Source of the DNA: Leifsonia sp. 71-9
GTDB lineage: Bacteria; Actinomycetota; Actinomycetes; Actinomycetales; Microbacteriaceae
NCBI RefSeq assembly: GCF_001898805.1
Contig: NZ_MKVJ01000018.1
Location: 142,206 to 206,205, forward strand
Direction: 5' to 3'
Length of the DNA: 64,000 nt
How positions within the stretch are numbered: the first letter of the stretch is position 1; the number at the start of each line of letters is the position of its first letter. The position numbers and the translations under genes were made by a program. Below, in pieces: positions 1 through 7,524 of this stretch. The notes under the pieces are model-generated. The model did no database searches, was not told the origin of the DNA, and saw only the letters and a program-made list of their open reading frames with translations.

Positions 1-407
1 GCGGGCGCGCGGTCCTCCGGCGACGCTGTGCGCGAGCGGGCGCGCTTGTCGCGCTGCTCCGCCCAGGTCTGGGCGAACTCGGCCGTGCCTCCGGCTTCTC
101 CGACGCCTCCCGCCGACCACAGCAGGAGCAGCGCGATCGCGTGCTTGCACGGGAACTTGCGGCTCGGGCAGCTGCAGCGGTACGCGGGGGCGAGCAGATC
201 GACGCTCACCTGGTACGGCGTGCTCCCGCTGCCCTGGCAGCGGCCCCAGAGCAGCGAGTCGTTGACCCCGGTCTCCGACCACGGCCCGGGGGCTGCGAGC
301 TTGCGGCCCGCGGCGACGGAGGAGGCGTCAGGAGCGGCGTCGACGATCCGCTGATCGCTCCACGGCGTCACCGCCACGGTTCCCACCGCCGTCTGCGCAC
401 GTTCCAC
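1..407 (-). CDS. SWIM zinc-finger protein (3' end cut by window edge)
   Basis: Reading leftward from a GTG at 407, the frame stays open to base 1, so only the N-terminal ~135 residues are present. It contains CSCPSRKFPCKH, the CxCx(n)CxH signature of SWIM zinc fingers, followed by a Leu-rich helix. SWIM domains bind DNA or protein; actinobacterial relatives are often encoded beside MoxR/VWA or helicase genes, but that side lies outside the window. The start is uncertain: GTG codons at 371, 377, 386 and 407 are in frame, and the one at 407 follows a GAGGG box at about 5 nt. The gene is divergent from the symporter at 521. Function unknown beyond the zinc finger. Confidence 0.75.
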   Translation of the reverse strand, partial: MERAQTAVGTVAVTPWSDQRIVDAAPDASSVAAGRKLAAPGPWSETGVNDSLLWGRCQGSGSTPYQVSVDLLAPAYRCSCPSRKFPCKHAIALLLLWSAGGVGEAGGTAEFAQTWAEQRDKRARSRTASPEDRAP

Positions 408-508
408 CCCATCCCTCGATCCTTGCACGGGACCGATCGTGGCGGGGACGGATGACCGGGAGGTGAATCGCGCGACCGTCGCCGGCGGTCGTGAGGCCGC
501 GCATCCAA

Positions 509-514
509 TACGAT
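509..514 (+). promoter_or_regulatory. TACGAT -10 box for leaderless start
   Basis: TACGAT lies 6 nt before the ATG at 521 and no Shine-Dalgarno sequence is visible. This suggests a leaderless transcript for the symporter gene. Inference from spacing only. Confidence 0.45.
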
Positions 515-520
515 GCGGAC

Positions 521-1882
521 ATGATCGCAACGGAGCAGACGCTCACCCGGCCGACGGTCGCGCGCTACGCCATCGGTTCGCTCGGCACCGGCGGCTTCTC
601 CACGCTCCCGGGTCTCGTCCTCGTCTACTACCTGACGGACAGTCTCGGTGTGGCCGCGCTCGTGGCGGGCGTCGTCGTGACGGTGGCCAAGGTGTGGGAC
701 GTCGTCATCGACCCCGTGATCGGCGCCCGCAGCGACCGGATGCTCGCCGTGCGCGGATCCCGCCGGCCGATGATGGTGCTCGGAGCGGCCACGCTGCCCG
801 TCTTCTTCCTGCTGACCTTCGCCGTGCCGGCCGGCATGCCCGCGGCGGTCTCGGCGACGTGGGTGCTGATCGCCTTCGTGCTGACGGCCACGTCGTTCAG
901 TCTCTTCCAGGTGCCCTACATCGCGCTGCCCGCCGAGCTCGCCGGGGGGTACGACGAGCGGACACGGCTGCTGACCTGGCGCGTGGTGGTGCTGACGTTC
1001 GCGATCCTGCTCTTCGGCGCGGGCGGCCCGGCGCTGCGCTCCCTCGGCGGCTACCCGGTCATGGCGCTGATCGCGGGCGTCGCCATCGGCGGCGGGATGC
1101 TGATCTCGGCCTTCGTGGCGCCACGGCACGCTCCCGCCCCGATCGCCCCGCCGCGCGAGTCCGTGCTCGTGACGCTGCGCACGAACTACGCGGCCGGGGT
1201 GCGCGTCCTGCGGGACAGCCAGCCGTTCCGCGCGCTGCTGCTCACCTTCCTGCTGCAGGGGCTCGCCACCGGCCTCATGCTCGCTGGGGCGAACTACGTC
1301 GCGACCTGGGTGCTGCACTCCGAGGACGCGGTCACCTTCCTCTTCCTGGCCCTCATCGGTCCGGCCCTCGTCGTCACGCCGCTGTGGGGCATCGTCGCCC
1401 GGCGGGTCGGCAAGGAGCGCGGCTTCGTCGCGGCGAGCGTGCTCTTCGGGCTCGCGGCCCTGTCGATGGTCGTGCTGCTCTGGGCTCCGGGAGCCTGGGT
1501 CTACGTGCCCGTGGCGGTGGCCGGCGCGGCCTACGCCGGCATGCAGTCCCTGCCCATGGCGATGCTGCCCGACGTGATCTCGCACGACGCGCGCCGCAAC
1601 GGGCCGGGCCGCGCGGGGACCTTCGGCGGGATGTGGACCGCCGGCGAGACGACGGGGATGGCGCTGGGCGCGACCGTGCTCACCGTCGTGCTCGCGATCA
1701 CGGGCTACGTGGTGCGCTCGGCGGACCCGACCGTCGTCGTGGCCGGGGCGACGCAGCCCGCCGCGGCCGTCGCGGGCATCGTGCTCGCCTTCAGCGCGGT
1801 GCCCGCCGTGCTGCTCGCCCTCAGCCTCATCCCCCTCGGCCGCTACCGCCTCCGGAAGGACGACATCGATGGTCTCGTTTGA
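521..1882 (+). CDS. GPH-type MFS sugar/cation symporter
   Basis: 453 residues with about 12 hydrophobic segments. The early loop carries DPVIGARSDR followed by RGSRRP, the conserved cytoplasmic motif of the glycoside-pentoside-hexuronide (GPH, MFS_2) family, which imports glycosides with H+ or Na+. The ATG at 521 is preferred over a GTG at 491 because a TACGAT box sits 6 nt upstream, the pattern of leaderless genes here. The 3' end overlaps the next gene by 14 nt, so this gene and the PLP enzyme are co-transcribed. No sugar-catabolic enzyme is adjacent, so the substrate cannot be named and need not be a sugar. Confidence 0.82.
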   Translation: MIATEQTLTRPTVARYAIGSLGTGGFSTLPGLVLVYYLTDSLGVAALVAGVVVTVAKVWDVVIDPVIGARSDRMLAVRGSRRPMMVLGAATLPVFFLLTFAVPAGMPAAVSATWVLIAFVLTATSFSLFQVPYIALPAELAGGYDERTRLLTWRVVVLTFAILLFGAGGPALRSLGGYPVMALIAGVAIGGGMLISAFVAPRHAPAPIAPPRESVLVTLRTNYAAGVRVLRDSQPFRALLLTFLLQGLATGLMLAGANYVATWVLHSEDAVTFLFLALIGPALVVTPLWGIVARRVGKERGFVAASVLFGLAALSMVVLLWAPGAWVYVPVAVAGAAYAGMQSLPMAMLPDVISHDARRNGPGRAGTFGGMWTAGETTGMALGATVLTVVLAITGYVVRSADPTVVVAGATQPAAAVAGIVLAFSAVPAVLLALSLIPLGRYRLRKDDIDGLV

Positions 1883-3344
1883 CGCCAGGGCGGTCCTCGC
1901 CCGACTCGCCGCTCTGCGCTCGGCCGACGCGCCGACCCACGGCGGGCAGGTGCTCAGCTACGTGTACGACTCGGGTGTCGCCGAGATCGACGAGCTGGCC
2001 GCCGAGGCCATGCGGCTCGTGCAGCCGGTGAACGGCCTCGACCCGACGACCTTCACCTCCGTCGCCGTGATGGAGCGGGAGGTGATCGGCTTCGCCCGGG
2101 AGCTGCTCCACGGCGGCGACGATGTCGTCGGCTCCGTCACCTCCGGCGGCACCGAGTCGTGCCTCCTCGCGGTCAAGACGGCGCGCGAGGCCTGGCGTGC
2201 CGCCGGCGGGGAGGGCCGTGCGCGCCTCCTCGCTCCGGTGACCGTGCACGCGGCGTTCCAGAAGGCCGCCGGGTACTTCGACCTCGCGCTCGACCTCGTG
2301 CCCGTCGACCACGAGACGGGACGGATCGATCCCGACCGCCTCCTCGACCGGCTGGGGCCGGACGTCGCGCTCGTGGTCGTCTCCGCCCCCTCCTACCCGT
2401 TCGGCACGCTCGATCCGGTCGGGACGGTCGCGGCCGCCTGTGAGGACGCCGGGGTGGCCCTCCACGTCGACGGCTGCATCGGCGGCTGGATCCTCCCGTT
2501 CTGGCGCGACGCCGACGGGACCGCGCTGCCGCCGTGGGACTTCCGCGTGCCGGGCGTCACCAGCATCTCCGCCGACCTCCACAAGTTCGGCTACGCCCCC
2601 AAGGGGGCGAGCGTGCTCCTGCAGCGCGGCCGCGACCGCCAGCGCCTCCAGTACTTCGCCACCACCGGCTGGCCCGGCTACCCGGTGGTCAACCCGACGC
2701 TCCTCGGCTCCAAGTCGGCGGCCGCCCTCGCGGCGTCGTGGGCGATCATCCAGGCGCTCGGAGCGCGCGGACTGGCCGAGCTGGGCGAGTCCTGCCTCCG
2801 TTCGACCGCCGCGCTCGCGGACCTGATCGCAGACATCGAGGGGCTGCGGGTGTTCGGCTCGCCGACCGGTCCGCTGCTGGCCGTGACCAGCGACGACTCC
2901 CTGCCGGCCGCCCGCCGCGTCGACCCGCACCACTGGGCCGACCGGGCGCGCCTGCGCGGCTGGCACCTCCAGCTGCAGCCCGGCCTCACCCAGGAGGACG
3001 GCACCCGCCTCCCGCACACGACGCACCTCACGATCACGCCGGTCACCGGCAGCCGCCTCGACGAGCTGGAGGCGGCCCTGCGCGCCGCCGCGGACGAGGT
3101 GCGAGGGGTTCCGCCCGTCGACCCGGGTCCGCTGCTCGGCGCGCTCCCGCCGGGGCTCGCGGAGGGGCCGCTCGACTCGGAGACCGCCGCGGCCGTGCTG
3201 CAGGCCGTCGGCATCGGCGGGGGAGGCGACGGCCGGCTCCCCGACGAGCAGGCCCCGTTGCTCGCCCTCATCGAGGCGCTGCCGCGCCCGCTGACGGAAC
3301 GCCTGCTGGTCGAGCTGATCGCCCGCATCGTCGAGCCGGTCTAG
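1869..3344 (+). CDS. PLP-dependent sphingosine-1-phosphate-lyase-like enzyme
   Basis: 491 residues of the group II PLP decarboxylase / S1P lyase fold. TSGGTES is the phosphate-binding loop, HVDGCIGG holds the PLP-ring Asp, and SISADLHKFGYAPKG contains the Schiff-base Lys with the downstream KG typical of S1P lyases. Such enzymes cleave phosphorylated amino alcohols or decarboxylate amino acids. The ATG at 1869 lies inside the symporter gene with GGAAGGA 8 nt upstream. Translational coupling to a GPH symporter suggests uptake and breakdown of one amino-containing compound (inference). There is no N-terminal membrane anchor, unlike eukaryotic S1P lyase. Substrate unknown. Confidence 0.8.
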   Translation: MVSFDARAVLARLAALRSADAPTHGGQVLSYVYDSGVAEIDELAAEAMRLVQPVNGLDPTTFTSVAVMEREVIGFARELLHGGDDVVGSVTSGGTESCLLAVKTAREAWRAAGGEGRARLLAPVTVHAAFQKAAGYFDLALDLVPVDHETGRIDPDRLLDRLGPDVALVVVSAPSYPFGTLDPVGTVAAACEDAGVALHVDGCIGGWILPFWRDADGTALPPWDFRVPGVTSISADLHKFGYAPKGASVLLQRGRDRQRLQYFATTGWPGYPVVNPTLLGSKSAAALAASWAIIQALGARGLAELGESCLRSTAALADLIADIEGLRVFGSPTGPLLAVTSDDSLPAARRVDPHHWADRARLRGWHLQLQPGLTQEDGTRLPHTTHLTITPVTGSRLDELEAALRAAADEVRGVPPVDPGPLLGALPPGLAEGPLDSETAAAVLQAVGIGGGGDGRLPDEQAPLLALIEALPRPLTERLLVELIARIVEPV

Positions 3345-3356
3345 CGGCCGGACGGG

Positions 3357-3812
3357 TCAGGGGAGCGCGACGCCGACGGCGATCGCGAACAGCACGAAGG
3401 CGAGCACGGCCGCGGTCGAGCGCAGCACGTCGATCCGCTCCCAGCGCACGACGACCGCGCGCCAGTCCGCGGGCGGCCTTACGGGATCCCAGTCGTTCAC
3501 GCCGATGTTGATCGGCACGGTGCCGAGGAACGACGCGAGCACGAAGACCAGGAGGGCCGCGGCTCCCGCGATCCGCCAGGCCAGGCCCGCGGAGCCTCCC
3601 GCGACGACGAGGAGCGCGATCGACGCGAGCACCGTCGGCACCATCAGGATCGGGACCACGACCTTCAGCCGCTTCACCAGGGCGATCCGCGTCCGCACGT
3701 GGGCGTCGTCCGGCAGGGAGCGCAGCGCCGGCTGCACGCCCCAGCGCACGATCGTCTCCTCACCGGCGAGCAGCCCGGCGAGGACGAGCTGCACGACGAT
3801 CAGCACCGTCAC
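3357..3812 (-). CDS. DUF1772 family membrane protein
   Basis: 151 residues with four predicted membrane segments. It has the DUF1772 (anthrone-oxygenase-like) layout: an early VQPALRSLPDD segment and a late PINIGVNDWDP...PPADW...VVRWERIDVLRS segment. The family is small integral membrane proteins, some acting as oxygenase partners; the bacterial role is unknown. It starts with GTG only 2 nt after the mrp stop codon, so it is the last gene of the minus-strand operon running from 6795. It is tail-to-tail with the PLP-enzyme gene at a 12-nt gap with no obvious terminator. Confidence 0.75.
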   Translation of the reverse strand: MTVLIVVQLVLAGLLAGEETIVRWGVQPALRSLPDDAHVRTRIALVKRLKVVVPILMVPTVLASIALLVVAGGSAGLAWRIAGAAALLVFVLASFLGTVPINIGVNDWDPVRPPADWRAVVVRWERIDVLRSTAAVLAFVLFAIAVGVALP

Positions 3813-3814
3813 GG

Positions 3815-4960
3815 TCAGCTCCGCGGGGAGAGGCCGAGTTTGCGGCCGGCGAGACCGCGGGCACGGGTGGCGAGACGCTCGGCGACGGCGCGGATCGCGG
3901 CCGCGGCGGGATCGGCCGGGTCGGTCACGACGATCGGCGCGCCCGCGTCGCCACCGGCCCGCAGCGGGATGCTGAGCGGCACGGAGGCCAGCAGCGGCAC
4001 CTCCTCGTCCTGGCCGGCGGACAGGCGGCGGGCGACCTCGGCCCCACCGCCGCTGCCGAAGAGGTCGAGGATGCTGCCGTCCGGCTGCACGAGGCCCGCC
4101 ATGTTCTCGATCACGCCGACGACCTTCTGACCGGTCTGCCGGGCGACGACGCCGCTGCGCTCCGCGACGTCGGCGGCGGCGGGCTGCGGCGTCGTGACGA
4201 CCAGCACCTCCGCCTGGGGGAGCAGCTGCCCGACCGAGATGGCCACGTCGCCGGTGCCGGGCGGCAGGTCGAGGAGCAGGATGTCGAGATCGCCGAAGAA
4301 CACGTCGCCGAGGAACTGCTGGATGGTCCGGTGGAGCATCGGGCCGCGCCAGGCGACCGCCGCGGACGCGGAGTCGACGAACATCCCGATCGACACGACC
4401 TTCACGCCGTAGGCGACCGGCGGGAGGATCATGTCGTCCACCCGGGTCGGCCGCGGCGCGACGCCGTTCTCGTCGGTCATCCCGAGCACGCCGGGGATCG
4501 AGAAGCCGTGCACGTCGGCGTCGACGATGCCGACGCGCAGCCCGCGCTCGGCGAGAGCCACCGCCAGGTTAGCCGTGACCGTCGACTTGCCGACGCCGCC
4601 CTTGCCGCTCGTGACGGCGTAGACGCGGGTGAGGGAGTCCGGGCCGAACTGGGCGGTCCGCTCCGCCTTGCCGCCCCGCAGGCGCTCGGTGAGCGCGCGG
4701 CGCTCGGCCGGTGTCATCACCGAGACGTCGACGGTCACGTCGGTCACCCCGGGGACGCTCGCCGTGGCGGCGCGCACGTCCCGTTCGATCGCGTCGGCGG
4801 CCGGGCAGCCGACGATCGTCAGCTTGATGCCGACCGTCGCGTGCCCGTCGGGGGCCACCTCCACGCCGCCGACCATGTCGAGCTCGGTGATCGGCTTGCG
4901 GATCTCGGGGTCGAGCACGGCGGCCAGCGCACGCCCGACGGCGTCCGCCAGCTCAGGCAC
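3815..4960 (-). CDS. mrp: Mrp/ApbC-type P-loop Fe-S carrier ATPase
   Basis: 381 residues from the GTG at 4960. An N-terminal MIP18/DUF59-like domain (about 1-95; LDPEIRKPITELDMV) is followed by the Mrp P-loop NTPase with the deviant Walker A SGKGGVGKST and the LDLPPGTGD switch. Mrp proteins bind and transfer Fe-S clusters to apoproteins. The C-terminal CxxC that carries the cluster in many homologues is not visible; the only cysteine I see is in IVGCPAA of the DUF59 part, as in other actinobacterial members. The GTG overlaps the end of the DUF1003 gene by 8 nt with GAAGGCGAG upstream. A longer frame to 5026 lacks family similarity at its N-terminus. Confidence 0.88.
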   Translation of the reverse strand: MPELADAVGRALAAVLDPEIRKPITELDMVGGVEVAPDGHATVGIKLTIVGCPAADAIERDVRAATASVPGVTDVTVDVSVMTPAERRALTERLRGGKAERTAQFGPDSLTRVYAVTSGKGGVGKSTVTANLAVALAERGLRVGIVDADVHGFSIPGVLGMTDENGVAPRPTRVDDMILPPVAYGVKVVSIGMFVDSASAAVAWRGPMLHRTIQQFLGDVFFGDLDILLLDLPPGTGDVAISVGQLLPQAEVLVVTTPQPAAADVAERSGVVARQTGQKVVGVIENMAGLVQPDGSILDLFGSGGGAEVARRLSAGQDEEVPLLASVPLSIPLRAGGDAGAPIVVTDPADPAAAAIRAVAERLATRARGLAGRKLGLSPRS

Positions 4961-5486
4961 GGGAGTTCTCGCCTTCTTCCGCGTCCCGCTCCTCGAGGTC
5001 CTCGAGCAGGGCGCGCAGCTCGGCACGGATGAAGTCCTTCGTCGCCATGTCCTTCACCGCGAGCCGCAGTGCGACGACCTCGCGGGCGAGGTACTCGGTG
5101 TCGGCCAGGTTGCGCTCGGCGCGCTGGCGGTCCTGCTCGATCTGCACGCGGTCGCGGTCGTCCTGCCGGTTCTGGGCGAGCAGGATGAGCGGGGCGGCGT
5201 ACGACGCCTGCAGCGACAGCACCAGCGTCAGCGCGATGAAGCCGAGGGCCGCGGAGTCGAACCGCCACGAGGTCGGGAGAAGGGTGTTCCACGCCATCCA
5301 GGCGACCACGAAGACGGTGAGCCCGAGGATGAACCACGGGGTCCCCATGGCGCGCGCGATCCACTCGGTGAACCGGCCGAAGCGGTCGCTCTGCTCGGCC
5401 TGACCGCGCCGCGACGACGACCCCAGGACGGGCGTGCGCAGACCTTTCGGCGCATCGAGACGGGTGTCCTGCTTACCTCGTGCCAC
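4953..5486 (-). CDS. DUF1003 family membrane protein
   Basis: 177 residues. A cytoplasmic N-terminus with DRFGRFTEWIARAMGTPWF is followed by two closely spaced membrane helices (about 51-72 and 83-105) and a charged coiled-coil tail from NRQDDRDRVQIEQDRQRAE onward. This is the DUF1003 architecture, whose function is unknown. GTG start with GGAGGGG 5 nt upstream. It overlaps the MgtE-N/CBS gene by 14 nt and mrp by 8 nt. MgtE-N/CBS-DUF1003-Mrp gene order recurs in actinobacteria to my knowledge, which links the product loosely to magnesium or envelope homeostasis. Confidence 0.85.
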   Translation of the reverse strand: MARGKQDTRLDAPKGLRTPVLGSSSRRGQAEQSDRFGRFTEWIARAMGTPWFILGLTVFVVAWMAWNTLLPTSWRFDSAALGFIALTLVLSLQASYAAPLILLAQNRQDDRDRVQIEQDRQRAERNLADTEYLAREVVALRLAVKDMATKDFIRAELRALLEDLEERDAEEGENSRA

Positions 5487-6795
5487 TCGAACCCCTCCTT
5501 CCGTTCACGATCGGGATGCTGCCGGTCTCGTCGGACGGGGCCGTGCGTTTCACGGGCTCGTCCTCGTCTTGGCTCCGCCAGTCGTCGGGGAGCAGATAGT
5601 CGAGGATGTCGTCGATGGTCACCACCCCGACGAGTCGGTGCTTGTCGTCGACCACGGGGACCGAGACGAGGTTGTAGCTGGCCAGGATGCGGGACACCTC
5701 GGCCGCGGAGGTGTCGCCCGTGACGGGCTCCAGGCTGGGGTCGAGCAGCGTGCCGAGGCGCACGTGCGGCGGGTAGCGCAGCATCCGCTGGAAGTGCACG
5801 ATGCCGAGGAACCGCCCGGTCGGCGGCTCGTAGGGCGGGAGGGTCACGCAGACGGCCGCTCCCAGCGCGGGGGCGAGCTCGTGCCGGCGGATCAGCGCGA
5901 GGCCCTCGGCGACGGTGGCGTCGGCCGACACGATGATCGGCTCGGTGGTCATCAGACCGCCCGCGGTGTCGGGCGCGTAGCTGAGGAGCATGCGGACGTC
6001 CTCCGCCTCCTCCGGCTCCATCAGCTCCAGGAGGTGCTCGCCGCGCTCGTCGGAGAGCTGCGCGATGAGGTCGGCGGCGTCGTCCGGCTCCATCTGGTCG
6101 AGCACGTCGGCGGCGCGGTCGTCGTCGAGCTTGGCGAGGATCTGCACCTGCTCGCTCTCCGGCATCTCCTCGAGCACGTCGGCGAGGCGGTCGTCCGGCA
6201 GCTCCTCCGCCACCTCGAGCATGCGCTGGGGCGGGAGGTCGAGCAGCGTGTTCGCGAGGTCGGCCGGCTTCAGCTCGGAGTACGTCGCGATCAGCTGCTC
6301 CGCCGACTGCGCCTCCCCGCCGCGAAGACGCTCGCGCACCTCGTTCCACGACACGAACGTCGTCGGTCCCTTGCCGAACGGCGAGGAGCCGGTCTTGGGC
6401 CGGCGCACGAAGAGCTGGCCGACCGCCCACTCGCCGGTGGGGGACTCCTCGATGGCGACGTCCTCGATGGTGGCCTCTCCGGTGCCGTCGGCGAAGTCCA
6501 CCTTGCGGCCGAGCAGCTCCGCGATGACGCGCACCTCGCCGCCGCGCTGCTCGAAGCGCCGCACGTTGATGAGCCCGGTGGTGATGATCTGGCCGGGGGA
6601 GATGCTCGTCACGCGCCCGATCGACACGAACACGCGGCGCTTGCCGGGGATCTCCACGATCAGGCCGACGACGGTCGGCGGGTCCGATTTGCGGTAGACC
6701 ACCAGCACGTCGCGCACGCGGCCGACCCGGTCGCCGACCGGGTCGAAGACGCTGGTCCCGGCCAGGCGGGCGACGAAGATTCTGGTGGCACTCAC
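5473..6795 (-). CDS. PRC-barrel / MgtE-N / CBS domain protein without channel domain
   Basis: 440 residues. A PRC-barrel-like region (about 1-150; VFDPVGDRVGRVRDVLVVYR) precedes an MgtE intracellular N domain (about 180-290; repeated DRLADVLEEMPE / DRAADVLDQMEPDDAADL helices) and a CBS pair (about 300-425; TAGGLMTTEPIIVSADAT then VPVVDDKHRLVGVVTIDDIL). The membrane pore of MgtE is absent, so this should be a soluble Mg2+- or nucleotide-sensing regulator rather than a transporter (inference). The GTG at 6795 has TAGGTT 7 nt upstream and no SD, pointing to a leaderless start. The frame is open far upstream, but that extension is not family-like. First gene of a four-gene operon. Confidence 0.82.
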   Translation of the reverse strand: MSATRIFVARLAGTSVFDPVGDRVGRVRDVLVVYRKSDPPTVVGLIVEIPGKRRVFVSIGRVTSISPGQIITTGLINVRRFEQRGGEVRVIAELLGRKVDFADGTGEATIEDVAIEESPTGEWAVGQLFVRRPKTGSSPFGKGPTTFVSWNEVRERLRGGEAQSAEQLIATYSELKPADLANTLLDLPPQRMLEVAEELPDDRLADVLEEMPESEQVQILAKLDDDRAADVLDQMEPDDAADLIAQLSDERGEHLLELMEPEEAEDVRMLLSYAPDTAGGLMTTEPIIVSADATVAEGLALIRRHELAPALGAAVCVTLPPYEPPTGRFLGIVHFQRMLRYPPHVRLGTLLDPSLEPVTGDTSAAEVSRILASYNLVSVPVVDDKHRLVGVVTIDDILDYLLPDDWRSQDEDEPVKRTAPSDETGSIPIVNGRRGSSGTR

Positions 6796-6852
6796 GTGTA
6801 TAAACCTATGCCCTTCCCACCGCGGGGACCGTGAGAATGGGACAATGGGGCG

Positions 6853-7500
6853 ATGAGCTCCCCAAGCCCTCTCGGCGGCCGCAACCGGATCCTGTTCCCG
6901 ACCCTCCCGCGCGGCGAGGTCGTCGCAACGTTCGACAGCTACCCCGCGGCCCAGGAGGCGGTGGACGTGCTCGCCCGCGCCGACTTCCCGGTCGACAAGG
7001 TCTCCATCATCGGCAGCGACCTCAAGAGCGTCGAGCGCGTGACCGGCAAGCTCACCTGGGGGCGCGTCGCTCTCGCCGGCGCGGCCTCCGGCGCCTGGCT
7101 CGGCATCTTCTTCGGGCTGCTCCTCGTGATCTTCTCCCCGACGGTGAGCTTCGCCTTCGTGATCGCCGCCGTGCTCATCGGCGCCGGCTTCGGGATGCTG
7201 TTCGGCATCGTCTCCTACGCCATCAACCGGCGCCGCAAGGACTACACCTCGGTCATGCAGGTCATCGCGACCAGCTACTCCGTCCTGGTGGACGGCGACC
7301 TCGGCAACCGGGCGCGCAACCTGCTCGACGGCCGGCCGTCGGAGCAGCCCCAGGCCGCGGCCGCGCACCCGAGCGACCCGCCCGCTGCGCCGCACCCCAG
7401 CGACCCGCCGAGCGCGTGGCAGCCTCCCGCGCCGCAGCCTCCCGTGCCCCCGGCGGACGGCCCGGAGGACCCGGCGGCACCCCCGGCGCCGCGCGCCTGA
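6853..7500 (+). CDS. YflT-domain general stress family membrane protein
   Basis: 215 residues. The N-terminal EVVATFDSYPAAQEAVDVLA...VDKVSIIGSDL is the heat-induced stress protein YflT domain (about 19-75). A Gly/Ala-rich two-helix membrane hairpin (about 76-130) follows, then a Pro/Ala-rich tail with HPSDPP repeats (about 170-215). Actinobacterial copies are annotated as general stress proteins with unknown biochemical role. The ATG at 6853 has only weak upstream signals (GACAAT 6 nt before it). It is divergent from the MgtE-N/CBS gene with a 57-nt spacer. Confidence 0.75.
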   Translation: MSSPSPLGGRNRILFPTLPRGEVVATFDSYPAAQEAVDVLARADFPVDKVSIIGSDLKSVERVTGKLTWGRVALAGAASGAWLGIFFGLLLVIFSPTVSFAFVIAAVLIGAGFGMLFGIVSYAINRRRKDYTSVMQVIATSYSVLVDGDLGNRARNLLDGRPSEQPQAAAAHPSDPPAAPHPSDPPSAWQPPAPQPPVPPADGPEDPAAPPAPRA

Positions 7501-7524
7501 CCGGCGGGCGGTGGGCCGCTCGGC

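Noticed and set aside
368-1585. A 405-residue minus-strand frame opposite the symporter
   Set aside because: Composition is His/Arg/Gly/Asp-rich with no domain, and it is fully antisense to a conserved membrane transporter.
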